Assembly (NCBI GenBank): GCA_019359075.1
Contig: JAHHIB010000010.1
Coordinates: 60,272 to 124,271 of the forward strand
DNA length: 64,000 nucleotides
From: Kalymmatonema hyalinum WJT4-NPBG1
GTDB taxonomy: Bacteria; Cyanobacteriota; Cyanobacteriia; Cyanobacteriales; Nostocaceae
Direction of reading: 5' to 3'
In this document: piece after piece, positions 9,339 through 17,596 of the stretch
How positions within the stretch are numbered: position 1 is the stretch's first letter
How the letters are laid out: the number at the start of each line of letters is the position of its first letter
Made by a program: the position numbers and the translations under genes
The notes under the pieces: generated by a model
Seen by the model: only the letters and a program-made list of their open reading frames with translations
What the model was told of the DNA's origin: nothing
Database searches by the model: none

Positions 9339-10550
9339 CTAGACAAAGCTGGTCAGATGCATTCGTAATGGGTCAACCACTACAGGGATAAACGGCAATC
9401 CCTCTATTCCCTCCATGAAGTTAGGAATTACTTTTCGCGCAATATTCAGACTTCCGTTGACATCAGCGTTGATTAATCGACCAGCACCAGAACGATACAG
9501 ACCACGCTTAACCCGCTTTCCAGAAAAGCTAGGCGTGGCTTGTTTATACTTGGGCAACACATCACCATCTAAAGCGCTAGCCTTGCTCGTGTACGCTTCC
9601 TCAGTCGTTACCACTTTGATTCCAGCCAAAGCACCTTTGTACTCAAGCATTTGGATGAGTCGAGCGTGAGGTATTGCGGTGAATTGCTGGTTGTTGGATT
9701 TACCAATATTAATATTTTGTTTCCAACCATCATTTTTACCAACAATAAGCTGAGTGATACCATTTGTCAGACACCAATCAATCACACGTCTAGATGCTGT
9801 ATGGAGGTAGTTAGAAACGCGGTTATTGCGTTTGTGAACTAAGTCTAAAGCAAGTCTGGTTGCATTCTTTGATTGAGCGTCGGCTTTTCGTTTATTGAAC
9901 AATTGGTTGATCGCTTTCAATGGCTTGCCATTCACAATCATTGGTTTCGTACCTGGATTGTTAGATGTAACAGTCATCAAATTGCCTAAACCAAGGTCAA
10001 CGCCTGCACTGCATCCTGTAGTTTCTTCTGGTAATTCTTTCGAGTAAACAACCTCTATAACGTAACATGTTTTTTGAGGTACAATTCTTACCTGATAAAC
10101 GTTTGAAGTTCTCGTTGGTATCTTGATACCACACTGCGAAAGTATTACGAAACCTTTTCTCATTCCTGGTATTGATACGCTTTCATTTGGATAGACTACA
10201 ACGTTTCTACCATCTGTTTTGTGTTTGTAACCAGGAATTTTTGGTTTCCCTAAAAACTTAGACGGGTCTTGATTCCAAGCTTTCATTGCACCCACAAAAC
10301 CACTCCATGTTTGACAAAGTACTTTGCAAATCTGCTTTGATACTTTGGTTGGCAATGCTCTATAAGCTTCGTGGTTCTTGATTAAATGGTAAAGACTTGG
10401 TAATGTGTGGTATTTGTCAGAATCAAAAAAATATTGACGCTGAATGTAGTTTGCAGCATTGTACAGGTCTTTAGACTTAAACGCTAGCTGGTCACATTCT
10501 TTCCAAAGCTTATGATTTCTATTGATTACATGTTTTTCTACCAGTTGCAT
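9339..10550 (-). CDS. tnpB: TnpB-family RNA-guided nuclease (IS605 OrfB type), zinc-ribbon-less
   Basis: A 403-residue TnpB-like protein with an intact RuvC catalytic set: D in GVDLGLGNL, E in VVTTEEAYTSKAS, and D in INADVNGSLNIAR. The usual four-cysteine zinc ribbon between the second and third motifs is absent; in its place is SFSGKRVKRGLYRSGAGRL. TnpB proteins are guide-RNA-directed DNA nucleases that help keep IS200/IS605 elements in the genome; they are not the transposase itself. No tnpA accompanies it, so mobility would need TnpA in trans. I chose the ATG at 10550 over a TTG six codons upstream. The divergent ORF at 10612 may belong to the same element. Confidence 0.9.
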   Translation of the reverse strand: MQLVEKHVINRNHKLWKECDQLAFKSKDLYNAANYIQRQYFFDSDKYHTLPSLYHLIKNHEAYRALPTKVSKQICKVLCQTWSGFVGAMKAWNQDPSKFLGKPKIPGYKHKTDGRNVVVYPNESVSIPGMRKGFVILSQCGIKIPTRTSNVYQVRIVPQKTCYVIEVVYSKELPEETTGCSAGVDLGLGNLMTVTSNNPGTKPMIVNGKPLKAINQLFNKRKADAQSKNATRLALDLVHKRNNRVSNYLHTASRRVIDWCLTNGITQLIVGKNDGWKQNINIGKSNNQQFTAIPHARLIQMLEYKGALAGIKVVTTEEAYTSKASALDGDVLPKYKQATPSFSGKRVKRGLYRSGAGRLINADVNGSLNIARKVIPNFMEGIEGLPFIPVVVDPLRMHLTSFV

Positions 10551-10578
10551 TGAAACGAGCGCTTTCAAAATGTGTTAA

Positions 10579-10598
10579 TATGCATGATAACAAGCATA
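10579..10598. promoter_or_regulatory. Small inverted repeat between tnpB and divergent ORF
   Basis: TATGC at 10579-10583 and GCATA at 10594-10598 flank ATGATAACAA. It sits between two divergent genes where an operator for both would lie. It could equally be a left-end hairpin of the element. Confidence 0.3.
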
Positions 10599-10611
10599 AA
10601 AAAATGGATCA

Positions 10612-10803
10612 ATGCCTTTTGAAAAAAATAATCCACATCGGTATGAAAGAAAGCTAAAACGACCGCTAGGCAAAATGATCGGATTTAGAGGGTATGAAAA
10701 TCAAAACGAACAAATCAAAGCCGTTCCTAACTGGCAAGAACGGCTAAGAGATTTTGTCGAGCAACTGATTTCGGAAAACTCTACTCAAAATGATGAGCTA
10801 TGA
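10612..10803 (+). CDS. Small hypothetical protein divergent from tnpB
   Basis: 63 residues, very basic at the N-terminus (RYERKLKRPLGKMIGFRGYENQ) and acidic at the C-terminus. I have the impression of similar small cyanobacterial proteins annotated as hypothetical, but cannot name a family. The conserved-looking core is NPHRYERKLKRPLGKMIGFRG, then WQERLRDFVEQLI, a likely amphipathic helix. The ATG is close behind GGATCA, a weak ribosome site. Its position, 61 bp from the tnpB start and divergent, suggests an accessory or regulatory part of the element, but this is only context. Confidence 0.6.
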   Translation: MPFEKNNPHRYERKLKRPLGKMIGFRGYENQNEQIKAVPNWQERLRDFVEQLISENSTQNDEL

Positions 10804-10896
10804 GTAGATATGGGGATGAACGTTCGTTACAGTTCCAACCCCAAAGAACGAAGATTTCTGCCAACATAAGTAGTATAGGATTTTTATTAAAACTTC

Positions 10897-11253
10897 ATGG
10901 CAGGTAAACCTTCCCAACCATCCATCACCCAAATTAGCGTAGAGGAACTAGCACAACGCTTATCTTCAGAAGATTCACTTCAGCTAGTAGACGTGCGCGA
11001 ACCACAAGAAGTGAGCATTGCCCACATTGACGGCTTTGTCAATCTTCCCCTGAGTCAGTTTCCTGATTGGGCAGATCAAGTCAACACCCGATTAAATCCT
11101 GAGGCTGAAACCCTTGTGCTGTGTCATCATGGCATTCGTTCTGCCCAGATGTGTCAGTGGTTAATCGTTCAAGGGTTTACAAATGTGAAAAACATTGCGG
11201 GCGGAATTGATGCCTACTCAACGTTGGTTGATCCTTCAATTCCCCAGTACTAG
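10897..11253 (+). CDS. Rhodanese-like sulfurtransferase
   Basis: A 118-residue single rhodanese domain. Typical marks are LVDVREPQEVSIAHIDGFVNLPL and the active-site loop CHHGIRS with the persulfide-carrying Cys76. The NIAGGIDAY motif near the end is the usual rhodanese C-terminal signature. Such single-domain proteins move sulfane sulfur between carriers in the cytoplasm; the acceptor here is unknown. Monocistronic, with a palindromic repeat following it. Confidence 0.92.
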   Translation: MAGKPSQPSITQISVEELAQRLSSEDSLQLVDVREPQEVSIAHIDGFVNLPLSQFPDWADQVNTRLNPEAETLVLCHHGIRSAQMCQWLIVQGFTNVKNIAGGIDAYSTLVDPSIPQY

Positions 11254-11306
11254 ATCCTGTTTTGCACTTCTTCGACATGATGCCAGATGGGACTTCCAAT
11301 TTTTGG

Positions 11307-11335
11307 GTAGGGGTACGGCACTGCCGTGCCCCTAC
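11307..11335. repeat. Palindromic repeat (GTAGGGG...CCCCTAC)
   Basis: A 29-nt near-perfect palindrome of the type GTAGGGGTACGGCA/TGCCGTGCCCCTAC, downstream of the rhodanese gene. Shorter relatives are at 36610-36634 and 63191-63217. The following bases to 11640 hold no convincing gene; an 88-codon frame at 11262-11528 runs across the repeat and is not supported. Confidence 0.65.
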
Positions 11336-11709
11336 AGAGATTCTGAATTTTGCTTTTTTATTTAATGCACATTCCTTAGCACAAGCTAGGATAGCTTTAA
11401 GTATTGATAGCTATCAGGAAATTAGTAACTTGAAATACAGCGATTTCAAGAAGCTTATGGAAGTATGCATAAGTAGGGGGCTATTTTACTTAAAATGCAA
11501 AAGCATTTCCAGCAGAGTTATGCTGTAGTTAAGGAAACTTTTTTCTGGGGCAGTACTGAATCTTTACTCTTAACTTACTTCTTTTTACTTATTCCTGTAG
11601 AAGCCAACACTTTGCTATCTTGACTTTACTATTATTAATCTTTTTTGGAGTTGTCTCCATAAATTTTTTCAAATTTTACTTAAAATTCGGCTTCAGTGCA
11701 AAATACATT

Positions 11710-12801
11710 ATGCAAGTCCACCTAACAAATCGTCAACAGCATATACTTTCGGCAACAATACGTCATTATATAGCCACAGCAGAACCTGTTGGTTCTAAAG
11801 CTCTTGTTGATGAGTACAACCTTGGTGTGAGTTCAGCAACAATCCGTAATGTGATGGGCGTCTTGGAAAAAGCTGGGTTACTGTATCAACCTCACACCTC
11901 TGCTGGACGCGTACCTTCTGACTCTGGCTACCGAATTTATGTTGACCAGCTCATTACACCTTCTGAAACTTTAGCACGAGAGGTAGAACTGTCACTGCAA
12001 AAGCGGCTCAAGTGGGAAGATTGGAGTTTGGAAGCTCTACTGCAAGGAGCCGCGCATATTTTAGCAACCCTAAGTGGTTGCATTACCTTGATTACCATGC
12101 CGCAAACCGCGACAGCAGTGTTGAGACATTTACAACTGGTGCAAATAGAAACAGGACGGGTGATGCTGATTGTAGTGACGGATGGATATGAGACACATTC
12201 AGCATTGATGGATTTACCGCAAGCCTCGGAAGATACACAACCAGATGCAGAGGTTATCGATCGCGAGTTACAGATTGTCTCTAACTTTTTGAATAGCCAT
12301 CTGCGCGGACGAAGCATAACTGAATTAGCCAGCCTGAAATGGAGTGAATTAGACCGGGAGTTTCAAATATATGGCGAATTCTTGAAAAAATCAATCGCAG
12401 AGTTCACCCATCGCACTCTCGCTCCATCTGCAACACAAATTATGGTTCGCGGTGTTGCTGAGGTTTTGCGCCAGCCAGAGTTTTCGGAATTACAGCAAGT
12501 GCAAATGCTGATCCACCTGTTGGAAGAAGAACAAGACCAACTGTGGCGATTAATATTTGAAGAGCAGCCGGAGACTGAGGAAGTGGGTAAACCACGAGTT
12601 ACTGTTCGTATTGGCTCAGAAAACCCTCTAGAACCTATACGCACTTGCTCGTTGATTTCTTCCACCTATCGCCGAGGTTCCGTAGCATTAGGTAGCGTGG
12701 GAGTTTTGGGACCAACGCGCCTAGATTATGAAGGTGCGATCGCAGTGGTGACTGCTGCTGCTGATTATCTATCGGAAGCTTTCAGTTATTTCAATCCCTA
12801 G
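11710..12801 (+). CDS. hrcA: Heat-inducible transcription repressor HrcA
   Basis: 363 residues with the HrcA winged helix at the N-terminus ([28 protein letters not shown]...[18 protein letters not shown]) and the signature [20 protein letters not shown]. The C-terminal GAF-like domain ends with [22 protein letters not shown], also typical. HrcA binds the CIRCE operator to repress groE and dnaK genes. No CIRCE element was found upstream of hrcA here. The ATG at 11710 gives the family N-terminus; an upstream extension from 11620 is hydrophobic and unrelated. No chaperone gene lies beside it. Confidence 0.95.
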   Translation: MQVHLTNRQQHILSATIRHYIATAEPVGSKALVDEYNLGVSSATIRNVMGVLEKAGLLYQPHTSAGRVPSDSGYRIYVDQLITPSETLAREVELSLQKRLKWEDWSLEALLQGAAHILATLSGCITLITMPQTATAVLRHLQLVQIETGRVMLIVVTDGYETHSALMDLPQASEDTQPDAEVIDRELQIVSNFLNSHLRGRSITELASLKWSELDREFQIYGEFLKKSIAEFTHRTLAPSATQIMVRGVAEVLRQPEFSELQQVQMLIHLLEEEQDQLWRLIFEEQPETEEVGKPRVTVRIGSENPLEPIRTCSLISSTYRRGSVALGSVGVLGPTRLDYEGAIAVVTAAADYLSEAFSYFNP

Positions 12802-12810
12802 TAGGAATTT

Positions 12811-12836
12811 ATGAGTTTGGGTGCTCTCAAACTCAT
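12811..12836. terminator. Hairpin after hrcA
   Basis: ATGAGTTTG at 12811-12819 pairs with CAAACTCAT at 12828-12836, a 9-bp stem with an 8-nt loop, 10 nt past the hrcA stop. It lacks a U-tract, so termination is plausible but not certain. Confidence 0.45.
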
Positions 12837-12903
12837 AAAAACCATATAAACAGCGCGACTTGTGGCAGTACAATCGGTGGATTGGTTAGAACCAGCTGAA
12901 ATC

Positions 12904-13584
12904 ATGGTCAGAAAAATTGCCTTTTGGGTGCTATGGCTAGGATTTATTGCCTATGCCTTTTTCTTTGCCCCTCCGAATCAGCCCGATACATTCGAGTTGA
13001 TTAAAAATCTTTCCACTGGTCATTGGCAAGGGATTAACCCCTTAGTCGTGACACTCTTCAACATAATGGGCCTCTGGCCTATGATTTACAGTTGCCTGAT
13101 ATTTATTGATGGTAGAGGGCAAAAAATTCCTGCTTGGCTGTTTGCTTCAGCTTCTTTTGGAGTTGGGGCGTTTACCCTACTGCCTTATTTAGCTCTACGC
13201 GAACCAAATCCAAAGTTCCCTGGTAGAAAGAATGCTTTTTTAGCAATACTTGATTCTCGCCTAACGGGTGTTGCCTTGGCTGTCGGAACGGCTATCTTAG
13301 TCGCCTATGGTGTCGGGCAAGGAGATTGGGGAGATTTTGTTCACCAGTGGCAAACAAGTCGCTTTATTCATGTGATGAGCTTAGATTTTTGCCTACTTTG
13401 CCTATTGTTTCCAGCTTTGTTAGGAGATGATATGGCGCGGCGGGATATGAATAATCCTCAGTTGTTCTGGTTGATCTCATTAATACCGCTATTTGGTCCG
13501 TTGATGTATTTATGTATGCGTCTCCCTTTAAAAGAAGCGGGTGGAGAGATGATATCGAGCCAGCAACAACCAGCGGAAAATTAA
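12904..13584 (+). CDS. Integral membrane protein, first of a tandem pair
   Basis: 226 residues with about six hydrophobic segments and no recognised enzyme motif. It aligns along its length with the next gene: both start M-x-RKIA-WxLWxGFIAY, share YLALREPN...FxGRKxAFL-LDSR, and GDDMARR...NNPQ...LFGPLxYLCxR. The conserved LREPN and GDDMARR loops probably mark the functional faces. I chose the ATG at 12904 because it lines up with the start of the paralogue; a GTG at 12862 would add 14 residues. Four bases separate it from the second gene, so they are likely cotranscribed. Function unknown. Confidence 0.8.
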   Translation: MVRKIAFWVLWLGFIAYAFFFAPPNQPDTFELIKNLSTGHWQGINPLVVTLFNIMGLWPMIYSCLIFIDGRGQKIPAWLFASASFGVGAFTLLPYLALREPNPKFPGRKNAFLAILDSRLTGVALAVGTAILVAYGVGQGDWGDFVHQWQTSRFIHVMSLDFCLLCLLFPALLGDDMARRDMNNPQLFWLISLIPLFGPLMYLCMRLPLKEAGGEMISSQQQPAEN

Positions 13585-13588
13585 GATT

Positions 13589-14236
13589 ATGAATAGAAAA
13601 ATTGCTCTTTGGTTATTGTGGGCTGGATTTATTGCCTACATTTTGTTGTTGGCTCCTCCACTGCACTTAGAGGAAACTCTCACGTTGCTGAAAAATATCT
13701 TCACTCTAAATTGGGCAGATGTAAATCCAGTTATCCTCTCCTTATTCTCCCTTGTTGGCATCTGGCTGCTCATTTACAGTGGTGTTTTGTTTTTTGATGG
13801 CAGAATGCAGTGGATACCTTTCTATCCCTTTGCAATAGCCTCCATTGCTTCAGGTACGCTTGGTCTTATACCTTATTTGGCTTTGAGAGAACCGAATCAA
13901 CAATTTTCCGGACGGAAGGATGCTTTTTTGGAGCTGTTGGATTCTCGGTTTTTTGGTATTGCCCTGAGTTTAAGCACTCTTGGTTTGCTGATTTATGCTT
14001 TTCTGGGAGATTGGGTAGGGTTTTGGCAGCAGTTTCAGGGCGATCGCTTTATTAATGGCATGAGTTTGGCATTTTGCTTGTTTTGCTTACTCTTCCCCAC
14101 CGTCCTTGGTGATGATATGGCGCGACGGCGTTGGAATAATCCTCAAGTGTATTGGGTAACAGCACTTGTCCCACTCTTCGGTCCACTTGTGTATCTTTGC
14201 CTGCGTCCACCGATATCAGATAATGTTGCTCAATAA
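13589..14236 (+). CDS. Integral membrane protein, second of a tandem pair
   Basis: 215 residues, about six predicted membrane segments, paralogous to the gene immediately upstream (same LREPNxxFxGRKDAFLELLDSR and GDDMARRRWNNPQ motifs). The DNA has diverged, so the duplication is not recent. The pair probably forms one transcript and possibly a heteromeric membrane complex (inferred). I do not recognise a characterised member of this family. Confidence 0.8.
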   Translation: MNRKIALWLLWAGFIAYILLLAPPLHLEETLTLLKNIFTLNWADVNPVILSLFSLVGIWLLIYSGVLFFDGRMQWIPFYPFAIASIASGTLGLIPYLALREPNQQFSGRKDAFLELLDSRFFGIALSLSTLGLLIYAFLGDWVGFWQQFQGDRFINGMSLAFCLFCLLFPTVLGDDMARRRWNNPQVYWVTALVPLFGPLVYLCLRPPISDNVAQ

Positions 14237-14333
14237 ACATCCGCACTTTTTAGCAGCAGTAGGGCGCGATAGGCTCTAGAGTGTAGTTGATGTTGGAGTG
14301 CGAGCGACAGCACTTGCCAGTAAAATACAAAGC

Positions 14334-14429
14334 ATGACAGTATTGATCGAAGAAATTCGTCGTAAAGTTGGGAGCGTTGAGTTTGAGTTCTCCAACCATG
14401 CGGTTGACCAGTCAATGCTATTCTATTGA
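14334..14429 (+). pseudogene. Fragment of a DUF4258-like protein
   Basis: A 31-codon frame reading MTVLIEEIRRKVGSVEFEFS then NHAVDQSMLFY before a TGA. The EFSNHAVDQS segment resembles the N-terminus of DUF4258 proteins (FSxHAxxQ), a toxin-like RelE/BrnT-type fold. The rest of the domain is missing, so this looks like a decayed remnant. Identification rests on a short stretch. Confidence 0.4.
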
Positions 14430-14453
14430 GTTATTAGGCTGCTCAGAAAAGTT

Positions 14454-14966
14454 ATGAGTGTGAGTCTAACAGAAGTAACGAAGGAAAATTGGATTCAATG
14501 TATCAGGCTTAAACTTGCGCCTGAGCAAGAAAGTCTGGTTGCACCAAATGTGGACTCAATTGCAGAATCAAAATTTGAGCTTCACTATGTGCCAAGGGCA
14601 ATTTACAACAACGAAAATGTTGTTGGTTTTCTCATGTACTGTCCTGAAATCGAAACCAAAGAGAAAGATCTATATTGGCTATTTCGATTTATGGTTGACG
14701 TTAAGTATCAAAAGCAAGGCATCGGAAGGGCTGCGCTTGAGTTAGCCTTAGCCGAAATATCTAAGAATAATTGTCATAAGATTAACCTCATATACTCGCC
14801 CAAAAACTCTGTCGCAGCAAGGCTGTATGCAAGTTTTGGATTCAAGCAAGTTGGTATAGCAGAAGACGGCGATATTATCGTACAAAAAAGAGTCAATAAG
14901 ATGAGCCCAACCTTACACTGTGTTAGATTTCTTGTAAAATTACCTGACGACGAAAGTCGCTTCTAA
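14454..14966 (+). CDS. GNAT-family N-acetyltransferase
   Basis: 170 residues with the GNAT fold. The acetyl-CoA pyrophosphate loop is QKQGIGRAAL, preceded by the beta strand FRFMVDVKYQ; the last core strand is NSVAARLYASFGFKQVG, a standard GNAT ending. The FxMVDxxYQxxGIG pattern and ARLYxxFGF resemble the diamine/spermidine acetyltransferase subgroup, but the substrate cannot be set from sequence. The C-terminal 21 residues after VQKRVNK look unrelated to the domain and may reflect an altered stop. Confidence 0.85.
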   Translation: MSVSLTEVTKENWIQCIRLKLAPEQESLVAPNVDSIAESKFELHYVPRAIYNNENVVGFLMYCPEIETKEKDLYWLFRFMVDVKYQKQGIGRAALELALAEISKNNCHKINLIYSPKNSVAARLYASFGFKQVGIAEDGDIIVQKRVNKMSPTLHCVRFLVKLPDDESRF

Positions 14967-15025
14967 AAAAACAAAGTCAACCCAGGCGGACTTCTGCGTA
15001 AAAGCCTGCGTAGGGTAGGGCTTTA

Positions 15026-15064
15026 TTTTTGCACCCACAGACTTCTAGTCTATAGGTGCAAAAA
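15026..15064. terminator. Bidirectional terminator between GNAT gene and crtW
   Basis: TTTTTGCACC at 15026-15035 pairs with GGTGCAAAAA at 15055-15064, and an inner AGACT/AGTCT pair extends the stem. T-runs on both strands fit termination of the converging GNAT gene and crtW. Confidence 0.75.
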
Positions 15065-15120
15065 GACTTTTGGAAAAGGTCTATTGTGTATTATGATGCA
15101 AGTCCGTAACATAGTGTCAT

Positions 15121-15903
15121 TTAGACATTTGTTATTGACCGCTTCATCATATAAATCTCTGGCAGTTGCCACCAAGCAACATGAGGGTACTCGTGATGTT
15201 CTTCATGATAACCAAAGTGATAGCAACTGATAAATGACCACCAAACAGGACGTGAAAGAGTTTGCGCGCGGTGAGGTTCACTATATCCCGCTTCTGGCTC
15301 TCGATGAGGCAGGAAGCTGCCAAAGTAAAATAATTGTAATGAGCTCAAAAGCGAGGGGATAACCCAAAAGTAATTAAGATTTTCCTCGGGTATATGGAGT
15401 GTACGATGAACAACGTTATAAACAATCATTGATATGATGATTTGTCCCCAACTCCAGTAACCCTTCATAAAATGAAAATACCAAGAGAAGAAATTTTTAT
15501 GTTTCCCGTCGTGGAAATCGGGATCTTTTTCACTAGCAGGATGGTGGTGATGCATCCAGTGCTTTTTCAATAGTTTTCCATAAGATAGAAAACCATAAAG
15601 AACAAGACACACTGAACCAATAAAATGATTTATTTTGGGATTTGCACGAAATACCACTCCATGCATAGCATCATGAGCTGTGATAAATAATCCCGTATAT
15701 AGGAATGTTTGCCAAAGTATAATAGGCAATAACATCAAAAAGTTAAAGTTGGAGATGTCAAGGGAAAATAAGAGAAAAAGGCTAATCGCCCATACAGTAA
15801 TAATGACAGTAGCGATTAAAATTCCCGAATTCTCAGATTTACTTTTCCCCACTGGGGTAAGTTTTATTTGATCAGTGGGTGGTTTTTCTAATTGTTCGAT
15901 CAC
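15121..15903 (-). CDS. crtW: Beta-carotene ketolase CrtW
   Basis: 260 residues of the membrane fatty-acid-desaturase/CrtW superfamily. The di-iron histidine boxes are HDAMHG (77-82), HWMHHHH (115-121) and HFGYHEEHHEYPH in the last quarter, with several membrane segments. The WWQLPE ending is typical of CrtW. It would oxidise beta-ionone rings to 4-keto groups, giving echinenone or canthaxanthin, which serve in photoprotection and in the orange carotenoid protein. Start is a GTG at 15903. The minus-strand neighbour upstream is a small Hli-type protein, so the region has a light-stress flavour (inferred). Confidence 0.9.
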   Translation of the reverse strand: MIEQLEKPPTDQIKLTPVGKSKSENSGILIATVIITVWAISLFLLFSLDISNFNFLMLLPIILWQTFLYTGLFITAHDAMHGVVFRANPKINHFIGSVCLVLYGFLSYGKLLKKHWMHHHHPASEKDPDFHDGKHKNFFSWYFHFMKGYWSWGQIIISMIVYNVVHRTLHIPEENLNYFWVIPSLLSSLQLFYFGSFLPHREPEAGYSEPHRAQTLSRPVWWSFISCYHFGYHEEHHEYPHVAWWQLPEIYMMKRSITNV

Positions 15904-16265
15904 GGTTCTACTCTGTCTTAGGTGAAAAATTCACAAAAATAAGGTCATCACAAGATACACCAACCACCTAACAGAGCAACTCCATTACTGGTTAGTGCTG
16001 TGTCTTAGGCAACACTAGCCTGAGATTATGTAGAAATATTAATTTACTTTAATAATTACATACATAACTGCCATACCGTAAACTTTTTTCGTGTGGAGGT
16101 TGGTATGGCCGTGATGCAAGCAAAATTCTTGAGAACAATTTAGAACCCAGAACCTGAAATACAAAATGGGTTGGCTGTTGTGGATACTCGATCCTGCATT
16201 ATCTGTACTGTCGGCTTAAGTTCCGAAACTGATTTCTCACTGCTGAGTTGTGGGTTCTTTCAAGA

Positions 16266-16463
16266 TTAGTGAGTGAGGTTGAGGACGTCGCGCACAACGC
16301 TGAAGCCGTTAAGATCCCAAAGTAAATAAGCAATAAAATCAATCATCGCTAAACGACCTTGCCAAAGTTCGGACTGTGGAGTAAACCCAGGCTTAACTGC
16401 ATTGCGATCGCTGCCATTGTATGCTTTTTCAGTTGCATCAGTAGGAAAAGGTCCCTTAGTCAT
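16266..16463 (-). CDS. High-light-inducible (Hli/Scp)-type protein
   Basis: 65 residues: a polar N-terminus then FTPQSELWQGRLAMIDFIAYLLWDL, the one-helix chlorophyll a/b-binding motif. The family consensus is E-x-x-N-x-R; here it reads E-L-W-Q-G-R, so the chlorophyll-ligating Asn is Gln. The segment after the helix (NGFSVVRDVLNLTH) is unlike typical Hlips. It probably sits in the thylakoid and helps dissipate energy or bind pigment during photosystem assembly, if it still binds chlorophyll. Adjacent to crtW, same strand. Confidence 0.82.
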   Translation of the reverse strand: MTKGPFPTDATEKAYNGSDRNAVKPGFTPQSELWQGRLAMIDFIAYLLWDLNGFSVVRDVLNLTH

Positions 16464-16752
16464 TGTTAACTTTCCTTAAGTATTTCAATTACACTTTTTA
16501 TCATAGTCACCCACCTAGTGAACGCTATCTGTCTGTAGTGCCAAAACTTCAGCTAGTCCAAAGGATGAGTTTTTGAGAAAATTCTGTAAATTTTTGTATC
16601 ACATGGGTGAATGAGTGTTTGGTGAGCTGATTGAGTAGTAGTCAGCTATACCAAGAGAATTTATAAATTGAAAATCTAACGTTAGTCAGAAGGTTTCCTA
16701 GATTTTGTTGCTCAAACTAATAGACAGGAAATAAAGTTTTTTAACTGAAAAT

Positions 16753-17571
16753 ATGGCTCCTACAGTACTCATTACAGGTGCTTCTCAAGGCATTGGGAAA
16801 GCAACAGCTCTTTTATTTGCCCGCAAAGGATACGACCTAGTACTAACTGCTCGTCACCTTGACCGCTTGGAAAGTGTAGCGCAGGAGGTGCAAAGCCTCG
16901 GTCGTCCAGCGCCATTAACGGTTCCTTGTGATGTCACAGATCCGTCGCAGGTAGACACACTAGTGGCAAAGGCTTTGGATCATCATGGCAATATCGACGT
17001 ACTGATTAACAATGCAGGCGTTTTTGCAGAGGGACCAGTGGACGGGTTCTCCCTCAGCGATTGGCATCAAGTGATAGACCTGAACCTGTGGGGATATATT
17101 CACACAATTCATGCCCTACTGCCTCATTTCCTCCAGCGCAAATCTGGAACTATTGTGAATCTAAGTTCCATAGGTGGCAAAGTGCCTACCCCATATGTAG
17201 TGGTTTATTGCACTAGTAAGTTTGCTGTTACAGGGTTGACGGAATCACTGCACGCGGAATTAAAGCCCAAAGGTATTCATGTTTGTGGCATTTACCCAAA
17301 TTTAATCAAGAGTAGTTTAATGGAACGGGCAGTTTTTCGCGGCAGCGATGAGCAGGATGCTCAAATCCGTCGTGAGCAGCTCGACAATGTGCTGAAAGTT
17401 CCGATGGTGGAAAAGCCTGAGGATGTGGCAAATGCGATCTGGGATGCAGTTAAGAATCAGAAGTCTGAAATAATGGTTGGTTCGGCAAATGTTTCGCATG
17501 GCTTTTATCGATTGTTTCCTGGTGCCCTTCAGTGGGTTTCTCGGCAAGGCTTGAAAAATAAAGATAATTGA
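16753..17571 (+). CDS. Short-chain dehydrogenase/reductase
   Basis: 272 residues of a classical SDR. The cofactor-binding motif TGASQGIG is at 8-15, NNAG at 86-89, the catalytic serine near 138-139, and Y152-x3-K156 (YCTSK). The R34-containing TARHL after strand 2 favours NADP(H). The substrate is unknown. The C-terminal PGALQWVSRQG is typical of the SDR group annotated as SDR family oxidoreductases in cyanobacteria. The TGA stop at 17569-17571 is immediately followed by the right-end hairpin of a TnpB element. Confidence 0.92.
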   Translation: MAPTVLITGASQGIGKATALLFARKGYDLVLTARHLDRLESVAQEVQSLGRPAPLTVPCDVTDPSQVDTLVAKALDHHGNIDVLINNAGVFAEGPVDGFSLSDWHQVIDLNLWGYIHTIHALLPHFLQRKSGTIVNLSSIGGKVPTPYVVVYCTSKFAVTGLTESLHAELKPKGIHVCGIYPNLIKSSLMERAVFRGSDEQDAQIRREQLDNVLKVPMVEKPEDVANAIWDAVKNQKSEIMVGSANVSHGFYRLFPGALQWVSRQGLKNKDN

Positions 17572-17575
17572 CACT

Positions 17576-17596
17576 CCCCTGCCTAAAGGCGAGGGG
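17576..17596 (-). repeat. Right-end hairpin of the second TnpB element
   Basis: CCCCT at 17576-17580 and AGGGG at 17592-17596 bracket GCCTAAAGGC. The same form, C-rich stem then GGGGATTC, is standard at the 3' ends of IS200/IS605 and IS1341-type elements, where it also forms part of the guide RNA. It starts five bases past the SDR stop. Confidence 0.65.

Noticed and set aside
11262..11528. 88-codon frame after the rhodanese gene
   Set aside because: It runs through a palindromic repeat and has no similarity to known proteins.
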